A DNA stretch of 64,000 nucleotides from an uncultured Bradyrhizobium sp. (GCF_947648125.1 NZ_CANSMR010000002.1:620001-684000); one strand, 5' to 3'. Counted from the stretch's first letter, positions 1-7,623 are shown. The notes: generated from the letters alone by a model not told the origin. Program-made: numbers and translations.

Positions 1-4
1 GAAG

Positions 5-196
5 ATGGCCGGCAACGCCGAGCCAAAGGGTCTTGTGATCGAGCTTGTCCCAGAGCCCGCATCGCCGGGCCAGCGCAGGCTCTACAGCGTGCGAACGCCT
101 GATGGCTTGATGTCACCGCCGATGCTTCGGCCACGCGCCCGTTGGCGCGCGGAGCAAGTGCTGCTCGACATCGCCAACGCACCGGAAGTGTTTTGA
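5..196 (+). CDS. Small hypothetical protein, possibly 5'-incomplete
   Basis: A 63-residue frame ending in TGA at 194-196. The ATG at base 5 lies at the very edge, and the same frame is open to the window border, so the real start may be further left. The product is basic and arginine-rich in the middle, with no signal peptide or membrane segment. I do not recognise the family. It sits on the same strand as the terminase small subunit 122 bp downstream, which fits a small cargo gene of the phage-like element. Confidence is limited by its size and edge position. Confidence 0.35.
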   Translation: MAGNAEPKGLVIELVPEPASPGQRRLYSVRTPDGLMSPPMLRPRARWRAEQVLLDIANAPEVF

Positions 197-318
197 TGAG
201 GGCCGGGGGGACTGTTATTCGGATAAGCCGAAGGGAGGAATCGAGCGGCTGCACGCTTTTGTTAGCGTCCAAATATTCGGTTTTGGGTAAAGCGCGCGAT
301 CAGCAGTAAGATCAGCTC

Positions 319-696
319 ATGACAGCCCAAAAACCCATCCCGATCGCCGCTTGTCGGCCCGGAACCACCCCGGAACCGCCGGAGACCTTGGGCGTCACCG
401 GCTCGAAGTTGTGGCGCGACGTGCTGGAGGAATGGACGCTCGACGATGCCGCCGGCTTGGCCGTGCTGGAGCAGGCCGCGCAGGCCTACGACCGCGCCGA
501 GAGCCTGCGTCGGCAGATTCAGATCACCGGAGAGGTGGTCGAGACCGGCAATGGCGGGATGAAGGCCAACCCGCTGATCATGTGCGAGATCGCCGCCCGG
601 AGCCTCGTGGCGCGCCTACTGGGTCGGCTCGGCGTGCTCGACCGTGAGGACAAGCGCGGTCCAGGCCGGCCGCCCGGAAAGGGCAATCCATGGTAA
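319..696 (+). CDS. Phage terminase small subunit, P27 family-like
   Basis: The 125-residue protein has the layout of P27-type terminase small subunits: a proline-rich start (PEPPETLGVTGSKLW) in which a short helix precedes a conserved Trp, then a helical region with AQAYDRAESLRRQI, and a short tail with a basic GPGRPPGK end. Such proteins recognise phage DNA ends and hand them to the large-subunit packaging motor. No large subunit follows; the next gene overlaps by 7 bp (ATGGTAA) and is unrelated. This suggests a phage remnant or satellite rather than a complete prophage. The family call rests on motif recognition only. Confidence 0.7.
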   Translation: MTAQKPIPIAACRPGTTPEPPETLGVTGSKLWRDVLEEWTLDDAAGLAVLEQAAQAYDRAESLRRQIQITGEVVETGNGGMKANPLIMCEIAARSLVARLLGRLGVLDREDKRGPGRPPGKGNPW

Positions 697-980
697 CGGC
701 CACGCCCCGGACTCGAATTTCGCCGGCTGCACTCGCGCTGTTCGCCGAGCTTGAGCACACACAGCATGATCGACCCTTCGACGACAAAGCGCGGGAGCTG
801 ATGCGCCTGCTCGGCCTGACTGCGGAATGGTGGAGTGGCTGCTCAGTGCTCGACCGGAGCGACGGTCCCGTACACAGCTCGCCGAACTACTGCGAGTATC
901 ACGATTGGCATCGCTGCCGGGCGGCGCGCAACGAGCTGCTGGCCGCGCTGGAGGCGCGGGGCAAGCCTCGAACCGCCTAA
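690..980 (+). CDS. Small hypothetical protein of the phage-like element
   Basis: A 96-residue protein whose ATG lies inside the last codons of the terminase gene (7-bp overlap), so the two are probably translated together. It contains WWSGCSVLDRS and CEYHDWHRC, giving several Cys and His residues in the middle that could bind a metal, but I do not recognise a named domain. The stop codon (978-980) overlaps the stop of the convergent gene at 977-979. In phage genomes this position often holds a short packaging or HNH-type gene, but no HNH signature is clear here. Confidence 0.5.
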   Translation: MVTATPRTRISPAALALFAELEHTQHDRPFDDKARELMRLLGLTAEWWSGCSVLDRSDGPVHSSPNYCEYHDWHRCRAARNELLAALEARGKPRTA

Positions 981-1468
981 GACTGTCTAAAACCGCGCCC
1001 CACCCAAAGTAAACTATACCCCAAGATGAACAGCAGGATGCACGGCAGGAACGCCCAAGCCGCTATCACGCCAGCAGCATATCCCCAGCGTCTCCACCGC
1101 TGATCCCAAAATTGTTGTGCGATGTAGTTCTTGTCCGCTTCGTTGTACTGATCATGCATGTAAAGGCGGCTGCCGTCAGGCATGTCGACCACGGCCATTG
1201 AGCCGTCCTTGTCCCATTCGCTTCGGTCTCTCCATTCAACCTCACGAAATTGCAAGCTTAGCTTCTCGGCGGACGGTGAGCGCATCGTTTCATAAAAGGG
1301 CTTCTTAAGGTCGAACGGGTCCACGAAGCCTTTTGTTGCTCCAATCGGTTGGAATGCGCCACGTACTGTGTCCGGCGTAGCTATCGTATAGGCGACGAAA
1401 CCCGCACCCATGATCCAGAGAAGCGAGATCAAGACCCAAGCGCGAAACAGCCCCCTGCTGATGTTCAT
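977..1468 (-). CDS. Hypothetical membrane protein with two transmembrane segments
   Basis: 163 residues. An N-terminal hydrophobic segment (about residues 8-29, AWVLISLLWIMGAGFVAYTI) and a second near the C-terminus (about 130-157) flank a polar loop of roughly 100 residues, so the loop is likely periplasmic. The family is not recognised. The ATG at 1468 lies 18 bp beyond the stop of the PIN-domain gene, and both run leftward, so they may form a two-gene unit. Its stop overlaps that of the convergent small gene on the other strand. It is probably cargo of the integrated element. Confidence 0.55.
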   Translation of the reverse strand: MNISRGLFRAWVLISLLWIMGAGFVAYTIATPDTVRGAFQPIGATKGFVDPFDLKKPFYETMRSPSAEKLSLQFREVEWRDRSEWDKDGSMAVVDMPDGSRLYMHDQYNEADKNYIAQQFWDQRWRRWGYAAGVIAAWAFLPCILLFILGYSLLWVGRGFRQS

Positions 1469-1486
1469 TTTGAAATCCTCTCGGCT

Positions 1487-2530
1487 CTAAGTATCAAGCA
1501 TATCCCACTCGTCGCCGAGCACCCACCTAAGCGCTGACAGCTTCCCGTTGATCATGCCCCACTCGAAATCATCCCAAGGCCCCAATTCGCCGGGGCCGTA
1601 CTGCTCCTCCTTCCTTCTAGCCGAGTGCTCGGCCATCTCCCAAATGGACCGATTTGTCGTCAATCCAAAGGGGTCCTTGCCTCGTTCCTCGTGGTCCTCG
1701 ATCAGCACCGCTTCGCCGCTCTGAAGTTTTTCGTTCCAGACCTGATGCCGGTTGTACCAGACCTGATCAATTAATTTTTCGATCGCTTCCGTTATCTCGA
1801 CGAATCGGCGCGGAGGAAAGTCGATCGTGTGCTCGACCATGATGTCCCGAAATTCGACGGGACGGTATGTGTTGAGAGCATTCCCCAGCTTGGTAAAATA
1901 TCGCGATCTGCTCTTGGGAAAGAACTTGGCGATGTCCGGATGCGGCTCCTGTTCGTTGACGCCGACGTTGCTGAAGTCCTTGATGTTGTGGCTCACGAAC
2001 GCATAGTGGCCGGCGGCCCGCCGCTGAATCTCTCCGTAGGCCTCGATCAGCGTTGCATCACCCATGCCGTTGCGCGGCCGGTGAAATGGAGCCTTGTTCT
2101 GCAACGCGCGTTCCGCCGCTGCGAGCTTCATGGAAGGCGTGATTTCGACTATCTCGGCTGCACCAAAGACCAGCCGTTCGATCCGCTCTACCGCCTTCGT
2201 CGCGGCATCCCGGTAGTTTACAGATTTGTGGTCGATCTCGGTGAGCTGCCGGATGGCGACTTGCTTCTCACCATCGTTGCCGTAGCGGGCGAGCATTTCC
2301 TTAGCCCGTCGCAATGTGCCTGCGATGCTTCGCCCGCTTTCCTCAACCACACGCTCTTTGTTTCGAGCTAGCTCGTCCACGACTATTTTTGGAACGACGA
2401 GACTCACGAAATTCATGCGCACCAAGTCCTCCAGTGCGCTCAAGAGCGGCTCTTGGCTGTAGTCCTTTACAAGCTCCAGCCAGACGCAGGTGTCCACCAC
2501 GAGAAAAACAGGCTTGCGCTGTCGTGCCAT
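1487..2530 (-). CDS. PIN-domain protein (DUF4935-like putative nuclease)
   Basis: 347 residues. The N-terminus reads FLVVDTCVWLEL, the usual first strand of a PIN domain with its catalytic Asp. Further acidic positions follow in VVDELARNK, in GMGDATLIEAY (about residue 150-160) and in FVSHNIKDFSN, so a complete PIN active site appears present. PIN domains are metal-dependent RNases found in toxins, RNA processing and defence islands. The C-terminal ~150 residues are helical and of unknown role. The protein is much longer than VapC toxins and there is no small antitoxin beside it. It is divergent from a membrane protein gene at 2675 and 18 bp upstream of another on its own strand. Confidence 0.7.
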   Translation of the reverse strand: MARQRKPVFLVVDTCVWLELVKDYSQEPLLSALEDLVRMNFVSLVVPKIVVDELARNKERVVEESGRSIAGTLRRAKEMLARYGNDGEKQVAIRQLTEIDHKSVNYRDAATKAVERIERLVFGAAEIVEITPSMKLAAAERALQNKAPFHRPRNGMGDATLIEAYGEIQRRAAGHYAFVSHNIKDFSNVGVNEQEPHPDIAKFFPKSRSRYFTKLGNALNTYRPVEFRDIMVEHTIDFPPRRFVEITEAIEKLIDQVWYNRHQVWNEKLQSGEAVLIEDHEERGKDPFGLTTNRSIWEMAEHSARRKEEQYGPGELGPWDDFEWGMINGKLSALRWVLGDEWDMLDT

Positions 2531-2674
2531 GTACCCCCCAGCCTTCGGGCGACTCGCCCCCCGTCGTTGACAAAGTGAATTACCTCAAGTTGAGGTGGCA
2601 TAGCCAAGCGCTTTTGGGCCGGCGCTGGCTCCAAGGCTGGAATTGCGGGGAAAACCACGTGGGGACCGGGGCAA

Positions 2675-3334
2675 GTGAGCGACGATAGTTCAGATAAAGA
2701 TGCGTCATCCGCAAAACTGACCAGCGATTTCTTGGAGGGACTATACGGCGATCCACTGCGATCCGAGACCATGCGCGCTGGTCGCCAACTCATCATCGCT
2801 TCGGCAGTGTGCGCAGCGGTCGTGCTGTTCAAGGTGCGCCTCCAATCCACCAGCCTCGTTCCGCTGGATTTTGGCAATCGGGTGGACGTTCTGCCGATGC
2901 TTTTATCGCTGGCGGTCGTGCTGCTGTTGGTCAGCTTCATCTTGCGTGCTGCCACTGACCTCCTGCGAGAACGCGAGACCGCGAAGCTGGTTGTCGAGTA
3001 CGTAGAAGGTGAGCGGGTGCAGGCCGCCAAAAGAGCCGCTCAGGAGACAGAAGAAGGCATCGCGCAAAGTGAACGCGAGGCCTATGAGGATCGCCCGGAC
3101 TCAGACCCGGACCCGTGGTGGGAGCCGTATGTTGCCGTGAAAGAAGCTGCAGATGCGGCGGTGCTGAAAGCAGAAGAGCGACTCGGGATTAGACGGCTGC
3201 CTCGGCAATTGAGGCGGGCACGCAGTATCCTAGAAGTCGGCGTGCCCATCGTCTTCGCGGCCCTCGCGATCATCTTGTCGAGAGCGTCGGTGTACGCATT
3301 CGGCGCGGCCATAGTCTCTGCTTTCACGCCCTAG
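2675..3334 (+). CDS. Hypothetical membrane protein with central coiled region
   Basis: 219 residues from a GTG start (2675). The frame upstream has no better ATG and the divergent PIN gene starts at 2530, leaving 144 bp for control of both. There are two hydrophobic segments near residues 38-55 and 70-90, then a long charged, probably helical stretch (LLRERETAKLVVEYVEGERVQAAKRA and onward, residues ~95-170), then a third segment near 190-215. No family is recognised. The pairing of a PIN nuclease with membrane proteins inside an integrated element is compatible with a defence or competition function, but nothing in the sequence proves it. Confidence 0.5.
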   Translation: MSDDSSDKDASSAKLTSDFLEGLYGDPLRSETMRAGRQLIIASAVCAAVVLFKVRLQSTSLVPLDFGNRVDVLPMLLSLAVVLLLVSFILRAATDLLRERETAKLVVEYVEGERVQAAKRAAQETEEGIAQSEREAYEDRPDSDPDPWWEPYVAVKEAADAAVLKAEERLGIRRLPRQLRRARSILEVGVPIVFAALAIILSRASVYAFGAAIVSAFTP

Positions 3335-3491
3335 TGGCCGTAGCGCGTTCATCCCTGCGATCGATCGAGGTCGCCGGGCACGAAACCGGCCACCGCGCCG
3401 ACGCACCAGCGGCCACGCCACGCGATCCCAGATGCCGTAATAAAAAGTTTGCTTTTCTCGTCCGGCTCGGTGGCGGTGAGCACCGGTGGCC

Positions 3492-3782
3492 TCAATCTTT
3501 CGGCTTCTCGTAGAGGTCGATATCGTTGATCGCGTCTTGGATGAGGTCGCGCAAGGCGGTCAACGTGTCGCGGGCGCGGAGTGCTGAACGGCCAGCCATG
3601 TACGGACCGGCAGGCGGCAAATCATCCGCAGGTGAGGCTGCGACGCTGCTACCGGTTTGACCGGTGCTGATCTCGGCAATGCGGCCACCGTTGACCCCGA
3701 AATAAGCGGCGATGTCGTGCTGCCGATCTCCGCGAGCCAGCATGCCTTTGACGGTCGCGATCTCTCCTTCACTCAGTGCCAT
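3492..3782 (-). CDS. Small HTH-type DNA-binding protein
   Basis: 96 residues from the ATG at 3782, which has a purine-rich GAGAG a few bases upstream; longer readings of the frame start without such a site. Residues 1-40 (GEIATVKGMLARGDRQHDIAAYFGVNGGRIAEI) look like a helix-turn-helix of the type used by small phage and plasmid regulators. The rest is low-complexity followed by a short helix. It lies downstream of the integrase on the same strand but is separated from it by a strong terminator, so it is probably transcribed from its own promoter. Confidence 0.6.
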   Translation of the reverse strand: MALSEGEIATVKGMLARGDRQHDIAAYFGVNGGRIAEISTGQTGSSVAASPADDLPPAGPYMAGRSALRARDTLTALRDLIQDAINDIDLYEKPKD

Positions 3783-3884
3783 GGGTCTCTCTTTTCCTCT
3801 TGCGAATCGGGAGCCTGTACGGTGACACAATGCAGGGTAGCAAGACGAGCATTGGGGTCGTTGTCCCGGTTATTCACAGGCAAG

Positions 3885-3918
3885 GAAAAAGCCCGGCCAG
3901 CGATGTGCTGACCGGGCT
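3885..3918 (-). terminator. Rho-independent terminator of the integrase gene
   Basis: Reading leftward, the integrase stop is followed 36 bp later by a stem with 12-bp arms (AGCCCGGTCAGC and its partner, one mismatch), a 5-base loop, and then TTTTTCC. A GC-rich stem followed directly by a T run is the standard shape of an intrinsic terminator. Confidence 0.8.
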
Positions 3919-3923
3919 GCCTC

Positions 3924-3946
3924 AAATCCAAAACGGTTTTGGATTT
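3924..3946. repeat. Perfect 23-bp palindrome downstream of the integrase
   Basis: The arm AAATCCAAAAC (11 bases) and its exact reverse complement flank a single central G. It lies between the integrase stop and the terminator hairpin. A perfect AT-rich palindrome is unusual for a terminator without a T tract and may be a protein binding site or part of an attachment region. Confidence 0.6.
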
Positions 3947-3953
3947 CCGCTGA

Positions 3954-5342
3954 TCACGCCGCGAGCCGCAGCTCGGTCCAATCAACGGCCTTCGCTTCCG
4001 GCTCGCCGATGATCCGCCGCAGCTCGTCGGCCCACGCCTGCAGCACCTCGCGCTTTTCGGTCAGCTCGCGATCCTCGGCATGGACGTAGTGCCGGCCGGT
4101 GACCGGCGGCAGCTTGATGCCGTCCTCTGCCGTCACGCGATGATCCAAGCAGAGCGCGATCTTCGACATCGGCTGACCGATCAGGCGCGCCCAGCTCGCC
4201 GCCGATCGGCGGAGGTCGTGCGGCGAAAACGGCTTCAGGCCGAGCAGCGCGCAGATGCCCGGCGTCTTCACCGAGCCGTCCTTCCGCTTGGTGCCGCGCA
4301 GCGCGGTCGCCATCGCTTGACGGTTCATCGGCTGATCGCTGAGCGGCGACATGAAGACGTGCTGCTGCGCATCGCTGGTCAGCGCCTCCCTGATGATCTC
4401 GACCGCCAGATCGCTCAGCGGCTGCTTGAGCACGCGCCTTTTCTTCACGCGCCGCAGCGGCACGTCAATCCGCGCACGATCGCCGTCGAGGTCAACCAGC
4501 TCGCTGCGCTGTGCGCCAAGCAGCTCGGCACTGCGCAGCATCGTGGTCAACTCAAACCGCAACGCGAGGCGAGTCCGGCGATCCCACGGCAGATCAGCGC
4601 GGTCGAGGCCCCACCACAGCGCCTTGATCTCCGCCTCGGACAGCACCCGCGTGCGCGGATGCTCGGCGTCGAGCGGCTCCAGATCGCTGCAGGGATTCGA
4701 GGTGACGTACTCGCGCCGCAGTGCCCAGCGGAACAGGCCGGAGGCCGCGCGCCGCATGTGCCTTGCATTGCTGATCGACGGGACGCCGAGCCTGCCGGCG
4801 ACGATGTCGTCCGACATCGTCTGAATGTCGCTTCTGCTGACCTCGCTCGCCAGCTTCCGGCCGAGACGGGGACTGAGGAAGCGCCGGAGGTGACTGGCGA
4901 CGTTGCTCCATGTCTCGATCCGGGGCCGCATCTCGCCGTCCGGCTTGCGGACCGGCGTCTTCATCCACTCGACCCTCTCGGCGATGACCTCGGCGACGGT
5001 TTTGCCGGCCTTGGCCTGCTGCGCCTTGCGGTCGCGGAAGGTCTCGGCGAGCGCGGCGGTGCCGAGCCCCTTGATGGCGTAGACCCGAGCGCGGGCGTCG
5101 GCGACGGTGAAGGCCTTGCCGTGGACGCCGAGCCAGCCCGAGCGCTGCTTGCCGGTCACCGGGTCGGTGAACTTCAGATAGAACGTCGCGACCCCGGCCG
5201 TGGTGACGGAGACGTAGAGGCCGGGGGTCTTGCGGTCGTAGAATTTGACCCGCTCGGTGACGCGCCGCGCGATCAATTTGTCAGTGAGGATGACACTGCC
5301 GGTGGGACGTGGGCTGGCAGCTTGTGTGGTAACTTCGGGCAT
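3954..5342 (-). CDS. Tyrosine recombinase / phage integrase with N-terminal arm-binding domain
   Basis: 462 residues from the ATG at 5342 (MPEVTTQ); a longer frame exists but its N-terminus does not resemble the family. Residues ~15-100 match the DUF4102-type arm-DNA-binding domain of P4-like integrases (YDRKTPGLYVSVT, LGVHGKAFTVADAR). A SAM-like core-binding domain follows (~110-220). The catalytic domain shows the Arg in TTMLRSAELLG, the HDLRRSAASW box, the second His in CLDHRV, and the nucleophilic Tyr in GRHYVHAED. All catalytic residues are therefore present, and the enzyme should be active in site-specific integration of the element. A terminator follows its stop. Confidence 0.9.
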   Translation of the reverse strand: MPEVTTQAASPRPTGSVILTDKLIARRVTERVKFYDRKTPGLYVSVTTAGVATFYLKFTDPVTGKQRSGWLGVHGKAFTVADARARVYAIKGLGTAALAETFRDRKAQQAKAGKTVAEVIAERVEWMKTPVRKPDGEMRPRIETWSNVASHLRRFLSPRLGRKLASEVSRSDIQTMSDDIVAGRLGVPSISNARHMRRAASGLFRWALRREYVTSNPCSDLEPLDAEHPRTRVLSEAEIKALWWGLDRADLPWDRRTRLALRFELTTMLRSAELLGAQRSELVDLDGDRARIDVPLRRVKKRRVLKQPLSDLAVEIIREALTSDAQQHVFMSPLSDQPMNRQAMATALRGTKRKDGSVKTPGICALLGLKPFSPHDLRRSAASWARLIGQPMSKIALCLDHRVTAEDGIKLPPVTGRHYVHAEDRELTEKREVLQAWADELRRIIGEPEAKAVDWTELRLAA

Positions 5343-5498
5343 GGTTTCGACTCTCCAAAGGTTGGGACCATGCCGGGACGCTTCGCTCTGGTGCCAACCG
5401 ATGGCGAAGGTCCCGGCCCTAGATTTGGCAATCCCCGCGACCCAGCCCGATACAAGCGTTACGCAAAATGGCCTGTTTTCATAGGGTTTTCGTAGCGT

Positions 5499-5515
5499 CA
5501 CGGTGAGACACCGTG
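5499..5515. promoter_or_regulatory. Short inverted repeat upstream of the integrase
   Basis: CACGGTG-AGA-CACCGTG is a perfect 7-bp inverted repeat about 155 bp upstream of the integrase start. It may be an operator for an element-encoded regulator or an arm site for the integrase. The call is by position and symmetry only. Confidence 0.35.
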
Positions 5516-5589
5516 CGCCAAATTATAGTCGTGTGGTCCTGACGCCCTAGCGGCAGGTGTCTTTTCGAATTGCGCGATGCGCGTTGCGA

Positions 5590-5825
5590 AGACGGTGACA
5601 AAAAAGCCCAGTCTCGCCGGGGAGAGCACGAAGTAAGCCGTAAGCCATCGCGTAGGGAAAGCCGGATTGCTCCGGTTACACCTGTGGTCCTACCCCCGTG
5701 CTCTCTACCTTTTGCACGGGGCCCATGGGTGCGATCGGCACCCGGCTTTCCCTGCGCCCTCTGTTAAAGAGAGAGCGAAACGAAAGAGCAGAGCTCGGGC
5801 AATCATGTCGCGAGAACGCGAAGTT
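5590..5825. repeat. Bradyrhizobium-type structured dispersed repeat (about 235 bp)
   Basis: The sequence from 'cagtctcgccggggagagc' through 'aatcatgtcgcgagaacgc' is one that I recognise as widely repeated in Bradyrhizobium intergenic regions. It folds well: 'gcgtagggaaagccgg' near 5650-5666 pairs with 'ccggctttccctgcgc' near 5741-5757, 'gagagcac' pairs with 'gtgctctc', and there is an inner GGGTGC-GATCG-GCACCC hairpin near 5725-5741. Open reading frames across it are artefacts of the repeat. Whether it is transcribed as a structured RNA is unknown. Confidence 0.75.
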
Positions 5826-5843
5826 GCATCCTCATCCTTAGCT

Positions 5844-5955
5844 GTCATCGCCCGGCTCGACCGGGCGATCCAGTACGCCGCGGCCTCTCGTTTCAAGCAC
5901 AGCCGTCTCTGGAATACCGGATCATCCGTATGCGGGGGTGATGACACCGCGCTGT
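5844..5955. repeat. Second dispersed palindromic repeat family
   Basis: Starts with 'gtcatcgcccggctcgaccgg' style sequence containing a CGCCCGG/CCGGGCG hairpin, then 'gatccagtacgccgcggcct', and ends with 'gggggtgatgacacc'. The outer ends, 'tgtcatcgcc' and 'gggtgatgaca', are near reverse complements. This end-palindrome type is common between genes in Bradyrhizobium and related genera. Confidence 0.65.
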
Positions 5956-5977
5956 TTGATATCTTGAATTGCGCCTC

Positions 5978-6183
5978 ATCCTCATCGTCGTCCTGGCGAA
6001 AGCCAGGACCCATTACCCCAAATGCAATTTGTTGCGCGACGCTCGGGCCACACCCCTCTCTAACAACAGGCCCTCTGGTGATGGGTCCCTGCTTTCGCAG
6101 GGACGACGATTGTGGATATGGGCCACGCCACACATTCGGTGTCGTCCTGGCATTCGCCAGGACGACGGTGGTGATTGCGGAAC
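5978..6183. repeat. Third dispersed repeat family, three copies of a 'gtcgtcctggc' hairpin
   Basis: Contains 'gtcgtcctggcgaaagccagg' (5988 onward), 'gggtccctgctttcgcaggga' near 6083 and 'gtcgtcctggcattcgccagg' near 6141. Each is a short GC hairpin with a gaaag/ctttc or cattcg loop. The same family recurs at 61289-61410. The units are oriented so that whole blocks form larger imperfect inverted repeats. No gene is present in this interval. Confidence 0.65.
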
Positions 6184-6245
6184 GATCCCGCCCTCTCACT
6201 CATGCGAACACGACATTTTGTCATGACCGGCGGAGTTGCATTTTT

Positions 6246-6254
6246 TGCAGTGCA
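6246..6254. promoter_or_regulatory. TGCA-N-TGCA palindrome upstream of thiolase (possible PhaR-type box)
   Basis: TGCAGTGCA preceded by a T run lies 54 bp before the thiolase start. PhaR-family repressors of polyhydroxybutyrate genes bind TGCA-rich palindromes, so this could be such a site. It is a short motif and could be chance. Confidence 0.3.
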
Positions 6255-6307
6255 TAATATGATGAGGATAATTCAATCAAATCCCCGGCATTGAAGGGAA
6301 TCCTGCC

Positions 6308-7504
6308 ATGGCAACCAGCACCGATCCCGTCGTCATCCTCTCCGCCGCCCGCACCCCACTTGGCCGCTTCATGGGCGAGCTCACGCCGCTCGCGGCGCAC
6401 AAGCTCGGTTCGCACGTGATCGGCGCGGCGCTCGAACGCGCAAAGCTTGCGCCCGAGCGCATCGACGAGGTCTTCATGGGCAACGTGCTGCCCGCCGGCC
6501 AGGGCCAGGCCCCCGCCCGCCAGGCCGCGCGCGGCGCCGGGCTGCCGGATGCCACCGGCGCCACCACCGTCAACAAGGTCTGCGGCTCCGGCATGAAGGC
6601 GACCATGCTGGCGCACGACATCATCAAGGCCGGTTCGGCCGAGATCGTGCTGTCCGGCGGCATGGAGAGCATGAGCAACGCGCCCTATCTGCTGCAAAAG
6701 GCACGCGGCGGCTATCGCGCCGGCCACGACCGCATCATTGACCACATGATGATGGACGGGCTCGAGGACGCCTACGAGACCGGCCGCTCGATGGGCGATT
6801 TCGGCGAGGCCACCGCGGAGGCCTATCAGTTCACCCGCGCCGACCAGGACGCTTTCGCGATGGAGACGCTGAGCCGCGCCCGCAAGGCGGTCGAGGGCGG
6901 CGCCTTCAAGGCCGAGATCGCACCGATCACGCTCAGCGAGAAGGCCGGTCCGCGCATCATCGCCAATGACGAGCACCCGCTGAAGGTCGATCCGGCAAAA
7001 ATCCCCGGCCTGAAGCCGGCATTCCGCGCCAACGGCACCATCACGCCGGCCGCCTCCTCGGCTAATGCCGACGGCGCCGCGGCGCTGATCCTGACGCGGC
7101 GCTCGCTCGCCGACCGCGACGGCTTGCCGGTGCTGGCCGAGATCAAGGGCCATGCCACCCACAGCCAGGAGCCACAGTGGTTCACCACCGCGCCGATCCC
7201 GGCGATCAGAAAACTGCTCGACAAGGTCGGCTGGAGCGTCGGCGACGTCGACCTGTTCGAGATCAACGAGGCGTTTGCGGTGGTCGCGATGGCGGCGCAG
7301 CGCGATCTCGGAATTCCCCGTGACCGGCTGAACATCAATGGCGGCGCCTGTGCGCTCGGCCACCCGATCGGCGCCACCGGCGCGCGGCTGATCGTGACCT
7401 TGCTGCACGCGCTGGAGGCGCAGAACCTGAAGCGCGGCGTCGCGGCTTTGTGCATCGGCGGCGGCGAAGCCACCGCGATCGCGGTCGAGCGGGTCACGCA
7501 CTAG
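6308..7504 (+). CDS. Acetyl-CoA C-acyltransferase (thiolase)
   Basis: 398 residues, typical of degradative and biosynthetic thiolases of the AtoB/PhaA group. The acylated nucleophile is Cys92 in VNKVCGSGMKA. The second active site is in NINGGACALGHPIGATGAR, and the second Cys is in ALCIGGGEA (about residue 382). It would condense two acetyl-CoA to acetoacetyl-CoA or perform the reverse thiolysis, in the cytoplasm. The loop around residues 140-175 (MMMDGLEDAYETGRSMGDFGE) resembles acetoacetyl-CoA thiolases. The start is supported by GAAGGGAA a few bases upstream. It is alone on this strand, with the MFS gene beginning 119 bp later. The exact chain-length preference cannot be read from sequence. 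Confidence 0.9.
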   Translation: MATSTDPVVILSAARTPLGRFMGELTPLAAHKLGSHVIGAALERAKLAPERIDEVFMGNVLPAGQGQAPARQAARGAGLPDATGATTVNKVCGSGMKATMLAHDIIKAGSAEIVLSGGMESMSNAPYLLQKARGGYRAGHDRIIDHMMMDGLEDAYETGRSMGDFGEATAEAYQFTRADQDAFAMETLSRARKAVEGGAFKAEIAPITLSEKAGPRIIANDEHPLKVDPAKIPGLKPAFRANGTITPAASSANADGAAALILTRRSLADRDGLPVLAEIKGHATHSQEPQWFTTAPIPAIRKLLDKVGWSVGDVDLFEINEAFAVVAMAAQRDLGIPRDRLNINGGACALGHPIGATGARLIVTLLHALEAQNLKRGVAALCIGGGEATAIAVERVTH

Positions 7505-7623
7505 TTTAAACGGCCCCACGTCCGAGTCCGAAAACGAGGGAACTTTGGCATTTTAGCCATAGCTCCCTCGTGGCATATTGTGCATCACGAATTGAACCCT
7601 CATCGCATTTCATCCGGGGCCCA

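Larger units (their letters stand above)
1..5515. mobile_element. Right-hand part of an integrated phage-like element (left end outside window)
   Basis: The stretch holds a tyrosine integrase at its right side, a phage-type terminase small subunit at its left side and several short hypothetical genes, none of which look like core metabolism. Some of it reads lower in GC than the metabolic genes that begin near 6.3 kb. No terminase large subunit, portal, capsid or tail genes are visible, so it is either a decayed prophage or the edge of a larger island extending left of base 1. The right limit is inferred from the integrase and from the start of chromosomal-type repeats near 5.59 kb. No attachment-site pair can be identified because only one end is present. 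Confidence 0.5.

Noticed and set aside
1487-2530. PIN gene as a VapC toxin of a toxin-antitoxin pair
   Set aside because: It is far longer than VapC, and no small antitoxin gene overlaps or precedes it.
4080-5495. A 471-codon rightward open frame opposite the integrase
   Set aside because: It is the antisense shadow of the integrase: Arg/Ala/Asp-rich with no domain, and the integrase has all catalytic motifs.
5667-6257. Open frames of up to 196 codons between the integrase and the thiolase
   Set aside because: They run through three palindromic repeat families, and the predicted proteins only reflect those repeats (for example SSSLRKQGPI-like strings).
6221-7519. A 432-codon leftward frame across the thiolase
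   Set aside because: Antisense to a thiolase with intact active-site motifs; the composition is typical of high-GC shadow frames.
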